Below are positions 1-9,078 of a DNA stretch of 64,000 nt, piece by piece; positions within the stretch are counted from its first letter, which is position 1, and each line of letters starts with the position of its first letter. The DNA comes from VRUE01 sp963762205 (lineage in GTDB: Bacteria > Actinomycetota > Thermoleophilia > Solirubrobacterales > 70-9). A model generated the notes under the pieces. It did not search any database. It was given only the letters and a program-made list of their open reading frames with translations, and was not told where the DNA came from. A program made the translations under genes and the position numbers. The stretch spans positions 496,001-560,000 of the forward strand of contig CAVXJZ010000003.1 in NCBI GenBank assembly GCA_963762205.1. The letters are read 5' to 3'.

Positions 1-2
1 CC

Positions 3-623
3 GGCATCTCGGAGCTCTTCCCGATCGCCGGCGCGCGCACGCTATACGGCGCCACCAAGCTCGCGGCCGAGCACCTGATCGAGGAGTACCGGGCGGGTCT
101 CGGCGTCCCCGCGGTGATCGACCGCTGCGGGGTGATCGCCGGCCCCTGGCAGATGGGAAAGGTCGACCAGGGGGTATTCACCCACTGGATGCTCGCCCAC
201 CACTTCGGGAACCCACTCAGCTACATCGGCTTCGGCGGCAGGGGCAAGCAGGTCCGCGACCTGCTCCACGTCGATGACCTCGTCGACCTCGTCGAGCGCC
301 AGCTGCTCGATCCCGACGGCTGGGACGGGCGCACGGTGAACGTCGGCGGCGGCCGCGAGGTCAGCCTCTCGCTGCTCGAGACGACCGCGATCTGCCGGAG
401 GCTGACCGGAAACGAGGTGCCGATCGACCCGGTCGAGGAGACGCGGGCCGGAGACGTGCCGATATACCTTTCCGACTGCGGAAAGCTCTTCTCGTTGGAC
501 GACTGGCGTCCGCGGCGAAGCGCCGAGCAGGTGCTCGCGGACATCCACCAATGGATCGTGGCCGACGAGGCGAGGATCGCCGCAGCGCTCGATATCGAAA
601 CCCCGACCGGGGGAAGGGAGTAG
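3..623 (+). CDS. NAD-dependent epimerase/dehydratase, CDP-tyvelose 2-epimerase-like (5' truncated by window)
   Basis: This is the C-terminal part of an extended SDR sugar-nucleotide epimerase; the Rossmann N-terminus lies before the window. The reading frame is open from base 3. It shows the catalytic YxxxK motif as YGATK (bases 45-59), then GKQVRD and HVDDL, which are typical of CDP-tyvelose/paratose 2-epimerase relatives, and an NVGGG motif. It ends 7 bases before the next gene, which is a paralogue with the same GKQVRD and GGG landmarks, so the two are probably one operon making or modifying a nucleotide-activated deoxysugar. The exact substrate cannot be read from sequence. Confidence 0.85.
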   Translation, partial: GISELFPIAGARTLYGATKLAAEHLIEEYRAGLGVPAVIDRCGVIAGPWQMGKVDQGVFTHWMLAHHFGNPLSYIGFGGRGKQVRDLLHVDDLVDLVERQLLDPDGWDGRTVNVGGGREVSLSLLETTAICRRLTGNEVPIDPVEETRAGDVPIYLSDCGKLFSLDDWRPRRSAEQVLADIHQWIVADEARIAAALDIETPTGGRE

Positions 624-630
624 TCACAGA

Positions 631-1704
631 ATGCCGATCGCGATCATCACCGGCTCGGGGGGCCTGATCGGCTCCGAGGCGGTCGGGCACTTCATCGAGA
701 AGGGCTTCGACGTCGTCGGCATCGAGAACGACATGAGGGCGAGCTTCTTCGGCCCCGAGGCCTCGACGGCCCACGTCACCGAGCGCCTCGTCGCGACCCA
801 TCCCGAGTTCCGCAACGAGGCGACCGACATCCGCGACGCGGACGCCGTCGAACGGATCTTCGGCGAGCACGCCGGCCGGATCGAGCTGATCGTCCACGCC
901 GCCGCGCAGCCGTCGCACGACTGGGCCGCCGGCGACCCGCAGACCGACTTCTCCGTCAACGCCAACGGCACCCTGAACCTGCTCGAGGCGGCGCGCGCAC
1001 ACGCTCCCGACGCCCCCTTCATCTTCTGCTCGACCAACAAGGTCTACGGCGACACGCCCAACCGGCTGCCTCTCGAGGAGCAGGCGAAGCGACTGGAGCT
1101 CCCAGAGTCCCACCGCTACTTCAGGGGAATCGACACCTCGATGTCGATCGACTCCTCGACCCACTCGCTGTTCGGCGTCTCGAAGGTCGCGGCCGACCTC
1201 GCCGTGCAGGAGTACGGGCGCTATTTCGAGATGCCGACGGCCTGCTTCCGGGGCGGCTGCCTGACCGGGCCCCAGCACGCCGGGGCGAAGCTGCACGGCT
1301 TCCTCGCCTACCTGATGAAGTGCACCGCCACCGGGACGCCCTACACGGTGTTCGGCTACGCCGGCAAGCAGGTCCGCGACAACATCCACAGCGCCGACCT
1401 GATCGCCGCCTTCGAGGCCGTCCACGCGGCCCCGCGCCCGGCCGCCGTCTACAACATCGGCGGTGGCCGCCGCAGCAACTGCTCGATGCTGGAGGCGATC
1501 GAGATCTGCGAGCGGGTCGCGGGACGCGAGCTGAGCTGGGAGATGGGAGAGGAGCCGCGGATCGGCGACCATCGCTGGTGGATCTCCGACCTGGCGCCGT
1601 TCGAAGCCGACTACCCGGACTGGAGCCCGCGCTACGGGATCGAGGAGATCCTCACCGAGATGTACGAGCAGAACGTCGAGCGCTGGTCGGCGACCCCCGC
1701 CTGA
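631..1704 (+). CDS. NAD-dependent epimerase, CDP-tyvelose/paratose 2-epimerase-like, with Phe in place of the catalytic Tyr
   Basis: A 357-residue extended SDR. The N-terminal TGSGGLIGS (residues 7-15) is the NAD-binding glycine motif, STNKVYG follows the fourth strand, and GKQVRD plus NIGGG mark the sugar-nucleotide domain. The usual YxxxK site reads FGVSK, with Phe at residue 181 and Lys at 185. By family knowledge the Tyr is the catalytic base, so the enzyme may use another residue, work with its upstream paralogue, or belong to a subfamily where Phe is normal. It is followed directly (no gap) by a GT2 gene. Family assignment is firm; substrate is inferred. Confidence 0.88.
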   Translation: MPIAIITGSGGLIGSEAVGHFIEKGFDVVGIENDMRASFFGPEASTAHVTERLVATHPEFRNEATDIRDADAVERIFGEHAGRIELIVHAAAQPSHDWAAGDPQTDFSVNANGTLNLLEAARAHAPDAPFIFCSTNKVYGDTPNRLPLEEQAKRLELPESHRYFRGIDTSMSIDSSTHSLFGVSKVAADLAVQEYGRYFEMPTACFRGGCLTGPQHAGAKLHGFLAYLMKCTATGTPYTVFGYAGKQVRDNIHSADLIAAFEAVHAAPRPAAVYNIGGGRRSNCSMLEAIEICERVAGRELSWEMGEEPRIGDHRWWISDLAPFEADYPDWSPRYGIEEILTEMYEQNVERWSATPA

Positions 1705-2478
1705 ATGAAGCTTTCGGTCGTCATCCCCGCCCAGAACGAGGAGGGCTCGGTCGCGCAGACGGTCAACGGGATCGTCGAGGCGCTCGAGCGCGAGCAGGTC
1801 GACTACGAGGTGCTGGTCGTCGATGACGCCAGCGAGGATGCCACCGCCGAGGTGGTGGCCGGGATCGCCGCCGCGAACCCCCGCGTCCGCTGCCACCGCT
1901 CCCATTACGAACGCGGCTTCGGGATGGCGATCCGGGCCGGCCTCGACGAGTTCGAGGGCGACGCGGTGGTGATCGCGATGGCCGACGCCTCCGACGACCC
2001 CGAGGACCTGGTCCGCTACCAGCGGCTGCTGGAGGAGGGTTGGGACTGCGCCTTCGGCTCCCGTTTCGTGGCCGGGGCGAAGGTTCACGACTACCCGCGT
2101 CTGAAGCTGGCGATCAACCGGCTTGCGAACTGGTTCATCCGCGTCCTCTTCCGCCACGGCTACAACGACACGACCAACGCCTTCAAGGGCTACCGGCGCG
2201 AGGTGATCGAGACGATCCAGCCGCTGCTCTCGAAGCACTTCAACCTGACCGTGGAGATGCCGCTGAAGGCGATCGTCAGGGGCCACAGCTATGCGGTGAT
2301 CCCGACCTCGTGGACGAACCGGACCAGCGGCGTCCCGAAGTTGGCGATGAAGGAGATGGGCAGCCGCTATCTGTTCATCGTTCTCTACGTATGGCTGGAG
2401 AGCACCCTGAGTCGCGGCGACTACCGCGTTCCCAAGGCGGAGCCGCGGACTACCCGGCGGGAAGGGGCCCCGCGCTAG
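1705..2478 (+). CDS. GT2 family glycosyltransferase, dolichol-phosphate mannosyltransferase-like
   Basis: A 257-residue GT-A glycosyltransferase. VVIPAQNEE at the N-terminus, VVDDASEDAT near residues 38-47, MADASDDP as the metal/nucleotide DxD-like region, and GSRFV afterwards are typical of DPM1/polyprenyl-phosphate sugar transferases. There is no C-terminal membrane pair, so it is a soluble or peripheral type probably acting at the inner face of the membrane. ATG follows the upstream stop codon immediately, which suggests translational coupling to the epimerase. Its 3' end overlaps the convergent methyltransferase gene by 4 bases. The donor sugar is unknown. Confidence 0.88.
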   Translation: MKLSVVIPAQNEEGSVAQTVNGIVEALEREQVDYEVLVVDDASEDATAEVVAGIAAANPRVRCHRSHYERGFGMAIRAGLDEFEGDAVVIAMADASDDPEDLVRYQRLLEEGWDCAFGSRFVAGAKVHDYPRLKLAINRLANWFIRVLFRHGYNDTTNAFKGYRREVIETIQPLLSKHFNLTVEMPLKAIVRGHSYAVIPTSWTNRTSGVPKLAMKEMGSRYLFIVLYVWLESTLSRGDYRVPKAEPRTTRREGAPR

Positions 2479-3122
2479 TCGTTGCGGCCGATCACGAGGA
2501 ACTGCTTGCCGAGCAGGCGCCAGGCGATCGGGAGCTTCAGGTAGGTGCGCGTCAGCGTCGGCGAGGGGGGGAGGATCCCCCGGAACGAGTAGGGCAGGTA
2601 TCGAGGGATGATCCGTTCAGGCTCGAAGCCCGCCGCGTAGAGGTGCTCGGCGATCGCCACATGGGTCAGCGCGACGTAGTGGTCGGCGCAGTCCCAGTAC
2701 TCGTCGGAGCAGTAGCGGTAGTTGGGCCCCATGATCGCGATCCGGCCGCCCGGCTCCATCGCGCGCCGCATCTTCTCCAGGAAGGCCGAGATCGCCTCCT
2801 GGTCGTAGAGGTGCTCGAGGAAGTTGGAGACGAAGACCCCGTCGAAGTGCCCCTCCGGTAGCTCAGCGTCCATGATCGGGGCGGTGATGACCTTGGTGTC
2901 GGGCCCGTGCGCGGCCTCCTCGTAGCTGACCGCGTCGACCGCCCACGTCTCCTTCGCAGGCACGGCCCCGATGAACTCGCCCCGCCCGGCCGCCGGGTCG
3001 AGGACCTTCTGCGGTCGCCCCATCACCTCGTGGACATGGGGCCCGATCTCCTTCCAGACCGCGATTCGGCCCGCCTGGTCGATGTCACGAAATCGGTAGG
3101 TGTAGAGGCGCTCGAAGTTCAT
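2475..3122 (-). CDS. class I SAM-dependent methyltransferase
   Basis: A 215-residue protein with the SAM-binding motif I VLDPAAGRGEF near residues 40-50, an acidic loop after strand 2, FVSNFLEHL as motif II/post II, and EPGGRIAIMGPN as motif III. This is the pattern of small Methyltransf_11/23 enzymes common in polysaccharide clusters. It probably methylates a sugar or lipid-linked intermediate, inferred from the neighbours only. It lies 1 base downstream of the large membrane protein gene on the same strand and is likely co-transcribed with it. It converges on the GT2 gene with a 4-base overlap. Confidence 0.82.
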   Translation of the reverse strand: MNFERLYTYRFRDIDQAGRIAVWKEIGPHVHEVMGRPQKVLDPAAGRGEFIGAVPAKETWAVDAVSYEEAAHGPDTKVITAPIMDAELPEGHFDGVFVSNFLEHLYDQEAISAFLEKMRRAMEPGGRIAIMGPNYRYCSDEYWDCADHYVALTHVAIAEHLYAAGFEPERIIPRYLPYSFRGILPPSPTLTRTYLKLPIAWRLLGKQFLVIGRND

Positions 3123-3123
3123 C

Positions 3124-5085
3124 TCAGGACGGGGTTCCTTTCGGCGTGGGCCGCGCCCCTCGGCTGGGACGCCCTTCGTCTGCTGGGTGAGGTGCGCCCT
3201 GGACAGGGGGCGGCGCCGACCAGACTAGCGCCGCCAAGCCGGCGCCGAAGCCGAGCATGAGGAGGACGGCGACGGCGTCGGTCAGCTTGAAGCCGGCGGC
3301 AATCAGCTCCTGGCGGGTGGCGAGCGTGGGGGTCGCGACGACCGCCATCACCTCCACCACACGCAGGGTGAGGAGGACTCGAATCGGCCTCGAGCGCAAC
3401 CAGCCGAATCCGGTCGCGGCCTGCTCGCACCCCACCACGGCGAAGAGGGTCAGCGCCCAGAAGTGCAGGCCCTCACGCATCATTCCCGTGGACGAGGCCC
3501 CCCAGTAGACGGCAAACAGCGCCACGGGCACGACAACCGAGGCGGTCACCGGCCACGGCCAGCGCCTGGCGGCCCGCCAAAGGGCGACGAGGAGGAGGGG
3601 GAAGAAGACGATCGCCACCCCGAACGGCAGGGTGTTCCAGTACTGGAAGAAGAAATGCACGACGGGGGGCGAGACGCCGCCGACGACATTGATGGATTGG
3701 TTGGTGGCGAAGTGGAGGATCAGCAGGAGCGGCACGAGGGTGTTGGCGACGGACTCCAGCCGGTACTTCAGCCAGAGCCAGGGCTGGGGGTCGGGCTCGG
3801 CCCCGGCCTGCGTGAGGTAGTTGAGGAAGCTGTTCTGGTCGTAATGCGCGCCGTTGAGCAGCCTCCAGGCGATGACGAACACGGCCAGCCCGGCGCCGAT
3901 CAGGAGGAGCTGGGTCAGCTGCGGACGGTTCCACCGTGCGCCGCGGATCGGCCAGAGCGCGATCAGCGCCAGCACCGGCAGCGCGAGCAGGGCGGCGGGG
4001 TGCATCAGATACCCGAGTCCGGCCAGCAGGCCGGCGTACAGGGGATGTCGCGTGATCACGCAGATCGCCGCCAGCAGGACGAGGGAGGCAGCGAGCATCT
4101 TCGGCCAGGTGAACCAGACCTCGTGGACCAGGAACGGGGTCGTCGCGGCCAGCAGCAGGGCGAGGTGGCCCGCGGCCGTGCCGGCGATGCGCCGGGTCAG
4201 GTCCCAGAGCGAGACGAATGCGGTGCAGGCCAACGCCATCATCGCCAGGCGATAGGCCATGAAGCCCTGGGCGTCGAAGGGAGCCCAGGGCTGCTCTGGA
4301 TATCCCGCCACCGGGTGGCCGCCGGACAACAGCACGACCGGAGTGGTGGCCAGCCCCGGCAGCGGCCCGCGGCTGGAGAAGTTGTAGGGCGCGAACAGGC
4401 CGGCGCCGAGCGTGTCGTACGGCCCGGAATGGTGCGCCACGAGCGTCGGGATGATGTACGAGACGCGGCTGTCGGAGCGGTCGCCGACCTCGAGCGTCCG
4501 CGAGATCGTCCCTCCGTAGAGCTCACCGTCCGGTCCCAGCGACCAGAGCGCCCGCGCCACGGCCAGGCCGAGGACGCAGCCGACGAGGAGCAGGCAGCGC
4601 CGCTCCTCGTCGTCGAAAACCTCCTCGGGCCCCGCGAGGAGCAGGATGCCGAGCAGCAACCCAAGGACCGGCGAGGAGACGGCGAAGCAGACGATCCGCG
4701 GATCGATCTCGCCGGCCAGCGCCCAGGAGATCCCGCCGAGCGCGATCAGCAGTCCCAGCCCCGGGAGGAAGAGGAAGCCGAGGCTCAGGCGTCGCCCGCC
4801 GCCTTCTCTCAACACCCGCCAGGCGATGCCCGGGCCGAGCAGGAGCGAGAGGCAGAGGGAGACCGTGGCCAGCACGCGGAGCAGGTCGAGGCCCTGTTCG
4901 GCCAGGCCTCCATGGAGGTCGGTCGAGGGCTCCGCGAAGGCTCCGAGCAGGCAACCGAGCGCCGCCAGCGCCAGGACGCAGAGCATCGCGACTCTCTCCC
5001 GGCTGAGCACGACGCTCCCTGCGGCCATGGAGCTGCTGACTATCAGACCGGTCGGGGCACCAGCCGACCACCCTGCGCCCGACAT
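3124..5085 (-). CDS. polytopic membrane protein, GT-C-like glycosyltransferase candidate
   Basis: About 653 residues with roughly a dozen hydrophobic segments and a large extracytoplasmic loop early on containing an acidic DGELYGG stretch. That layout is seen in GT39/GT83-like lipid-linked-sugar transferases, although no diagnostic motif is certain. The ATG at 5085 is chosen because GGGAG lies just upstream; the open frame runs further, to 5199, but would overlap the divergent gene and encodes low-complexity arginine-rich sequence. It is the first gene of a two-gene unit with the downstream methyltransferase. Its function in glycan assembly or decoration is inferred from context. Confidence 0.7.
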   Translation of the reverse strand: MSGAGWSAGAPTGLIVSSSMAAGSVVLSRERVAMLCVLALAALGCLLGAFAEPSTDLHGGLAEQGLDLLRVLATVSLCLSLLLGPGIAWRVLREGGGRRLSLGFLFLPGLGLLIALGGISWALAGEIDPRIVCFAVSSPVLGLLLGILLLAGPEEVFDDEERRCLLLVGCVLGLAVARALWSLGPDGELYGGTISRTLEVGDRSDSRVSYIIPTLVAHHSGPYDTLGAGLFAPYNFSSRGPLPGLATTPVVLLSGGHPVAGYPEQPWAPFDAQGFMAYRLAMMALACTAFVSLWDLTRRIAGTAAGHLALLLAATTPFLVHEVWFTWPKMLAASLVLLAAICVITRHPLYAGLLAGLGYLMHPAALLALPVLALIALWPIRGARWNRPQLTQLLLIGAGLAVFVIAWRLLNGAHYDQNSFLNYLTQAGAEPDPQPWLWLKYRLESVANTLVPLLLILHFATNQSINVVGGVSPPVVHFFFQYWNTLPFGVAIVFFPLLLVALWRAARRWPWPVTASVVVPVALFAVYWGASSTGMMREGLHFWALTLFAVVGCEQAATGFGWLRSRPIRVLLTLRVVEVMAVVATPTLATRQELIAAGFKLTDAVAVLLMLGFGAGLAALVWSAPPPVQGAPHPADEGRPSRGARPTPKGTPS

Positions 5086-5133
5086 GCTCTCCCGGGCCGC
5101 TTCGTCCAGCGCGCGGCTTCCGTGACGTCGGCA

Positions 5134-5141
5134 AATACACT
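5134..5141. promoter_or_regulatory. overlapping divergent -10 elements
   Basis: On the plus strand TACACT (5136-5141) ends 9 bases before the ATG at 5151, which would give a leaderless mRNA. On the minus strand TGTATT (the complement of 5134-5139) would start transcription toward the gene beginning at 5085, leaving a short leader with a GGGAG ribosome site. No clear -35 boxes are visible. The assignment is by pattern only. Confidence 0.5.
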
Positions 5142-5150
5142 CGCGCGCGG

Positions 5151-6803
5151 ATGGTCTGGCCCAGGCGCAACGCCCCTGTCCTTCTTCTCTGCGCGGCACT
5201 CCTGGCGTCGGGCGCGCTGATTCTCGCGCTGACCCGCGACCTGACCTTCTTCCAGGACACCTGGGCGTTCCTGATGTACAGGCGAGAGCTCTCGGTCGAT
5301 GCCCTGCTGCAGCCTCACAACGAGCACATCGTCCTCCTCCCCGTGGCCTTCGAGATCCTCTTCCTGAACATCTTCGGGATGAGCTCGGCGCTCCCCGAAT
5401 TCGTGCTGCTCACCGCGATGCTGCTGGTCAGCGCGACGCTTCTCTTCGTCTACGCGAGGCGCCGGGTCGGGGACTGGCCGGCGCTGATGGCGGCGACGCT
5501 GCTTCTCTTCCTCGGCCCGGCCTGGCTGGACCTCCTCTGGCCCTTCGAGCTCGGGTTCGTCGGAGCGATTCTGTTCGGCATCGCGATGCTCCTCGCCCTG
5601 GACCGCGACGACAGCTCCGGAGACGTCGCGGCCTGCGCCTTTCTCACCCTCGCCGCCGGCTTCTCCAACCTCGGGGTCGCCTTCATGGCCGCGGCGGCGG
5701 TGAACCTGCTCCAGCGGCGTCGGGACCGCGGTCTTCGCCGCGCCTACATCGTCGCCGTCCCGGCGCTGCTGTTCGCCGCCTGGTACGTCGGCTGGGGGCG
5801 GGACGCGGAAAGCCACCTGGCGCTTCGCAACGTCCTCGACTCCCCGCACTACGTGCTCGAAGGCCTTGCCGCCTCGGTCGAGTCGCTCCTCGGCCTGAGC
5901 ACGGCGCCGATCGAGGGGATCGCCACCGTCGGCTGGGGGCAGCCGCTGCTCGTCGCCCTGGTTGCCCTCGTCGTCTTTCGGCAGCTCCGCCGCCCCGGGC
6001 TCTCCGCGGGCTTCTGGCCTGTGGCGGCGGCGACCGCGACCAGCTGGTTCCTGACCGCCTTCAACTACATCCCGGGCCGTGAGGCGACCACCGGCCGGTA
6101 CATGTACGCGGGCGGGGTGTTCGTGCTCCTGCTGGCGGTCGAGCTGCTTCGCGATGTCCGCTTCGGCAGGAGGGCTCTCGCGGTTTCGGGCGCGATAACC
6201 CTTGCGGCCGTGGCGTCCAACCTGCACTTCCTCCATGACGGCGCCGACTGGCTCAAGAGCCAGACCGTCCTGACCAGGTCGGACCTCGCCGCGATCGAGA
6301 TCTCTCGCCGAACGGTCGATCCCGACTTCCGCCTCACGCCCACCGTCGCCGGGACGTCCTCCCTGATCGACGTCGCCGCCCGGGACTACCTCGAAGCGGA
6401 GAGGGACTTCGGTTCGCCCGCCTATACGCCGCAGGAGCTCGCCGCCGCGCCCGCGGCCGGTCGCCGTCAGGCCGACATCGTCCTCTCGCGGGCGCTGCCG
6501 CTTTCGACCGTCGTCCGCCCCGGGGCCCACATCCCCGGCCGGGAGCGCGGCGACTGCATCTCGGTAGGGAGCTCCTCGAGGACCTCGAACGTGGCGCTTG
6601 CGCCCGGTGCGACAAGGATCGACGTCGCGTCCGGCCCGCCTGTGCGCATCTCCCTGAGGAGGTTCGCAAGCGGCGCCTACCCGGTGCACGCAAAGGCCGC
6701 CCCGGGTGACTCGGTCACCATCCTCCGCATCCCGCCCGATCGCGCTCCGCAGCCCTGGTATCTGCACGTCGACGCTGCCCAGCAGGCCCGCGTCTGCCGC
6801 TGA
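5151..6803 (+). CDS. polytopic membrane protein, GT-C-like (GT39/DUF2079-type) candidate
   Basis: A 550-residue protein with an N-terminal transmembrane helix followed by a loop with FFQDTW and HNEH, an arrangement seen in GT-C-type membrane glycosyltransferases. Nine to ten more hydrophobic segments fill residues 80-370, and a soluble C-terminal domain of about 170 residues follows. The ATG is close to a -10 element, so the mRNA is probably leaderless. It is divergent from another polytopic protein of similar design, so the two may act on the same lipid-linked glycan. No precise substrate can be given. Confidence 0.68.
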   Translation: MVWPRRNAPVLLLCAALLASGALILALTRDLTFFQDTWAFLMYRRELSVDALLQPHNEHIVLLPVAFEILFLNIFGMSSALPEFVLLTAMLLVSATLLFVYARRRVGDWPALMAATLLLFLGPAWLDLLWPFELGFVGAILFGIAMLLALDRDDSSGDVAACAFLTLAAGFSNLGVAFMAAAAVNLLQRRRDRGLRRAYIVAVPALLFAAWYVGWGRDAESHLALRNVLDSPHYVLEGLAASVESLLGLSTAPIEGIATVGWGQPLLVALVALVVFRQLRRPGLSAGFWPVAAATATSWFLTAFNYIPGREATTGRYMYAGGVFVLLLAVELLRDVRFGRRALAVSGAITLAAVASNLHFLHDGADWLKSQTVLTRSDLAAIEISRRTVDPDFRLTPTVAGTSSLIDVAARDYLEAERDFGSPAYTPQELAAAPAAGRRQADIVLSRALPLSTVVRPGAHIPGRERGDCISVGSSSRTSNVALAPGATRIDVASGPPVRISLRRFASGAYPVHAKAAPGDSVTILRIPPDRAPQPWYLHVDAAQQARVCR

Positions 6804-6872
6804 TCGGCCGGGGGTGGGCGACGTTGGGGTCCGCTAGCATCGCCATTCCGCATACCGCAGCGGGGCAGATAT

Positions 6873-7694
6873 ATGGCGCTCTCGATCACCTTCGACCTTG
6901 AGGACAACCGGCGAGACGCCGCTCAGCAGCCGCGCTTCGTGGCGATGACGGAGCGCTTCCTGGAGTTCCTGGACCGCCGCGACATTCAGGCGACCTTCTT
7001 CATCGTCGGTGAGCTGGCCCGCTCGCACCCGGGCCTCGTTCGCGAGGTGGCGGACCGGGGGCACGAGATCGGACTGCACGGCCTCCGCCATGTGACCCTC
7101 GGCGACGTCGGCCCGCAGCGGCTGCGGGAGGAGCTGCAGGAGGGCCGCGCGCTGCTGGAGGATGTCGCGCAGGTGCCGGTCTCCGGCTTCCGGGCGCCGA
7201 TCTTCTCGCTCACCCCGGAGACGGCCTGGGCGCTCGACGACATCGCCGCCTGCGGGTTCGCATACTCGTCCAGCGTCCTCCCGGCCGTGAATCCGCTGCA
7301 CGGGTGGCCGGGTGCGCCTCGAACGCCCTTCCGATGGTCCAACGGACTGATCGAGCTGCCCTGTCCCGTGGCGGGTGCCGGTCGCGCGATGATCCCGTTT
7401 CTCGGCGGGATCTTCCTTCGCTACGTCCCGCTTTCGATAACCAGGCGGCTTCTCGCCCGCCTCGATGACGATGCGGTTGCCTGGAGCTACGTGCATCCGT
7501 ATGACCTCGATCCCGACGAGCCCTTCTTCGTGTTGCCGTGGGCGGGTTGGCTGACCAGCCGCGTCCTGCACACCCGCCGCAGGGCCACGTTGCCGCGGAT
7601 CGAGAGGATCCTGGCTGCGGTGGGCGGTGCTGCGCCCCCCCTCGCCCAGCGGCTCGACGGCATCGAAGACGCCGCGCTTCCCGCACCGGTCTAG
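6873..7694 (+). CDS. polysaccharide deacetylase (NodB homology domain)
   Basis: A 273-residue carbohydrate esterase 4-type protein. Motif 1 is TFDLED, with the metal/catalytic Asp pair; motif 2 is HEIGLHGLRH, with the two metal His; motif 3 is SGFRAP; and YVHPYD late in the chain supplies the last conserved His/Asp. This matches the cytosolic or membrane-associated XrtA/PEP-CTERM and EPS-cluster deacetylases rather than a secreted chitin deacetylase, since no signal peptide is present. TAGCAT (6836-6841) is a possible -10, giving a short leader. It is followed 8 bases later by the flippase-like gene, probably in one operon running to 13067. Confidence 0.87.
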   Translation: MALSITFDLEDNRRDAAQQPRFVAMTERFLEFLDRRDIQATFFIVGELARSHPGLVREVADRGHEIGLHGLRHVTLGDVGPQRLREELQEGRALLEDVAQVPVSGFRAPIFSLTPETAWALDDIAACGFAYSSSVLPAVNPLHGWPGAPRTPFRWSNGLIELPCPVAGAGRAMIPFLGGIFLRYVPLSITRRLLARLDDDAVAWSYVHPYDLDPDEPFFVLPWAGWLTSRVLHTRRRATLPRIERILAAVGGAAPPLAQRLDGIEDAALPAPV

Positions 7695-7702
7695 GGGCGC
7701 CG

Positions 7703-8692
7703 ATGTCGACCGAGCGCGATGGTGACCCGCAGTCGCAGATCGTGCGCAGGCTCCTGTGGCTGGCGCGATCGGTCTGGGTCCGCACGGGGGTCACCGTCGT
7801 GCTTCTCGCGCTCGTCGGCTCCCGTCTCGACTGGTCGCTCATCGCGACGCGCCTGCGTGAGGGCCAGCCACTGGACTTCCTCTTCGCGGTGGGGCTGGTG
7901 GTGCTGGCGCTCGCCGCCGGCGCCTGGCGCTGGCACGCGCTGCTGTACCGCGCGGGAGTGCCGCTGGGCGTCGGCCGCCTGGCTCGAATCTACGCGGTCT
8001 CGACCTTCTCCTCGTCGTTCCTGCCGACCACGGCCGGCGGCGACGTGACGCGCGCGCTGCTCGTGACCCGCGGACCGGACCTGCGCCGCGTCGCCGTCAG
8101 CATCGTCGTCGATCGAGCCGGCGGACTCGCCGGGATGGTCGGAATCGCATGGCTGGCGCTCGCGCTCGAGCCGGCGGGCGTGCCGGGGCAGACGGATGTG
8201 ATCCTGATCTGGGCGACGCTGGCGCTGGCCCTCGCGGCCGCGCTGGTCCTCGTCGCGATGCTCAACGGGGGACGGGCGGTGCGCCGGATCCTGCCGGCCC
8301 GGCTGCTGGCCATGGCCCGCGATGCGCGCGATGTCCTGCGCGCCTACGGGCGCAGCCCGGCGCTGCTGACCCAATGGCTGGCCCTGAGCATTCTCTACCA
8401 GGGGCTGATCGCCTTCCAGCTCGTCATGCTCGGTCGAGCGATCGACGTCGAGCTGTCGTTCGCGACGGCCGCCGTGGCTCTGACCATCGTCACCCTGGTC
8501 ACACTCGTTCCGATCTCGATCGGGGGCTTCGGCGTTCGCGAGGGCTCCTACGTCGTGCTTCTCGGGGGTGTGTCGATAGCCGCGTCGGACGCGACCCTGA
8601 TCTCGGTCATGTCCGTCGCGGCCCTGCTCGTTGCGAGCCTGCCGGGAGCGTTCATGATCATGCGTGGCAACGTCGGGGCGGTGGCCCAGTGA
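7703..8692 (+). CDS. lysylphosphatidylglycerol synthase TM-domain / UPF0104 flippase-like membrane protein
   Basis: About 329 residues with eight or nine hydrophobic segments. Conserved family features are FLPTTAGGDVTRA, VVDRAGG and the late PISIGGFGVREG motif, typical of the LPG synthase N-terminal/AglD-like (UPF0104) family that often sits next to polyprenol-sugar synthases. The ATG at 7703 is chosen because the upstream in-frame sequence overlaps the deacetylase gene. The stop overlaps the next GTG start by 4 bases, so the two are translationally coupled. A role in moving or presenting lipid-linked sugars is inferred from the family and its neighbours. Confidence 0.84.
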   Translation: MSTERDGDPQSQIVRRLLWLARSVWVRTGVTVVLLALVGSRLDWSLIATRLREGQPLDFLFAVGLVVLALAAGAWRWHALLYRAGVPLGVGRLARIYAVSTFSSSFLPTTAGGDVTRALLVTRGPDLRRVAVSIVVDRAGGLAGMVGIAWLALALEPAGVPGQTDVILIWATLALALAAALVLVAMLNGGRAVRRILPARLLAMARDARDVLRAYGRSPALLTQWLALSILYQGLIAFQLVMLGRAIDVELSFATAAVALTIVTLVTLVPISIGGFGVREGSYVVLLGGVSIAASDATLISVMSVAALLVASLPGAFMIMRGNVGAVAQ

Positions 8693-9078
8693 GCGTCCAG
8701 GTGCCGATCGTGATGGCCGGCGCCGCGGCGCTGATGCTGTCGACCGTGGTCTTGGTGCGGCGGCGGATGCTGTCGATCCGCTACGGGCTCGGTTGGCTCG
8801 CCGTCTCGTTCATCGGTCTCGTCGGAGCGCCGTTGCTGAGCCTGTTCGCATCGCGTGTCGAGAGCCTCGGCTTTACCCCGACCGGTTTCTCGCTGGGGGT
8901 CTTCATCGTCTTCCTCGGCCTGGTGTGTCTGCAATTGTCGATCTCGCTCTCCGGCTTGCACAGCGCCGTGCAGGACCTTGCCGAGCATGCGGCGCTGGTC
9001 GAGGCGCGCGTGCGGGCGCTGGAGGATGAGCGCGCGGACTCCGAGGCGCAGGGGCCGCGTACGGAGTCGCTGCTGTGA
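8689..9078 (+). CDS. DUF2304 family membrane protein
   Basis: A 129-residue protein with a GTG start that overlaps the previous stop. It has three hydrophobic helices, the RRRMLSIRYGLGWLA segment between helices 1 and 2, and a short C-terminal coiled-coil-like tail. DUF2304 proteins are small partners encoded beside GT2 polyprenol-phosphate sugar synthases, which fits here because the next gene (overlap of 4 bases) is exactly such a GT2. The biochemical role of the family is not established; a membrane anchor for the soluble GT2 is a reasonable inference. Confidence 0.8.
   Translation: MSVQVPIVMAGAAALMLSTVVLVRRRMLSIRYGLGWLAVSFIGLVGAPLLSLFASRVESLGFTPTGFSLGVFIVFLGLVCLQLSISLSGLHSAVQDLAEHAALVEARVRALEDERADSEAQGPRTESLL

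Noticed and set aside
361..2286. Long minus-strand open frame opposite the epimerase genes
   Set aside because: High GC leaves stop-free antisense frames. The product is Arg/Asp/Val-rich without domains, and the plus strand encodes clear SDR proteins here.
5043..6767. 574-codon minus-strand open frame opposite the membrane protein at 5151
   Set aside because: It is Arg/Glu/Gly-rich shadow sequence, while the plus strand has ordered transmembrane segments.
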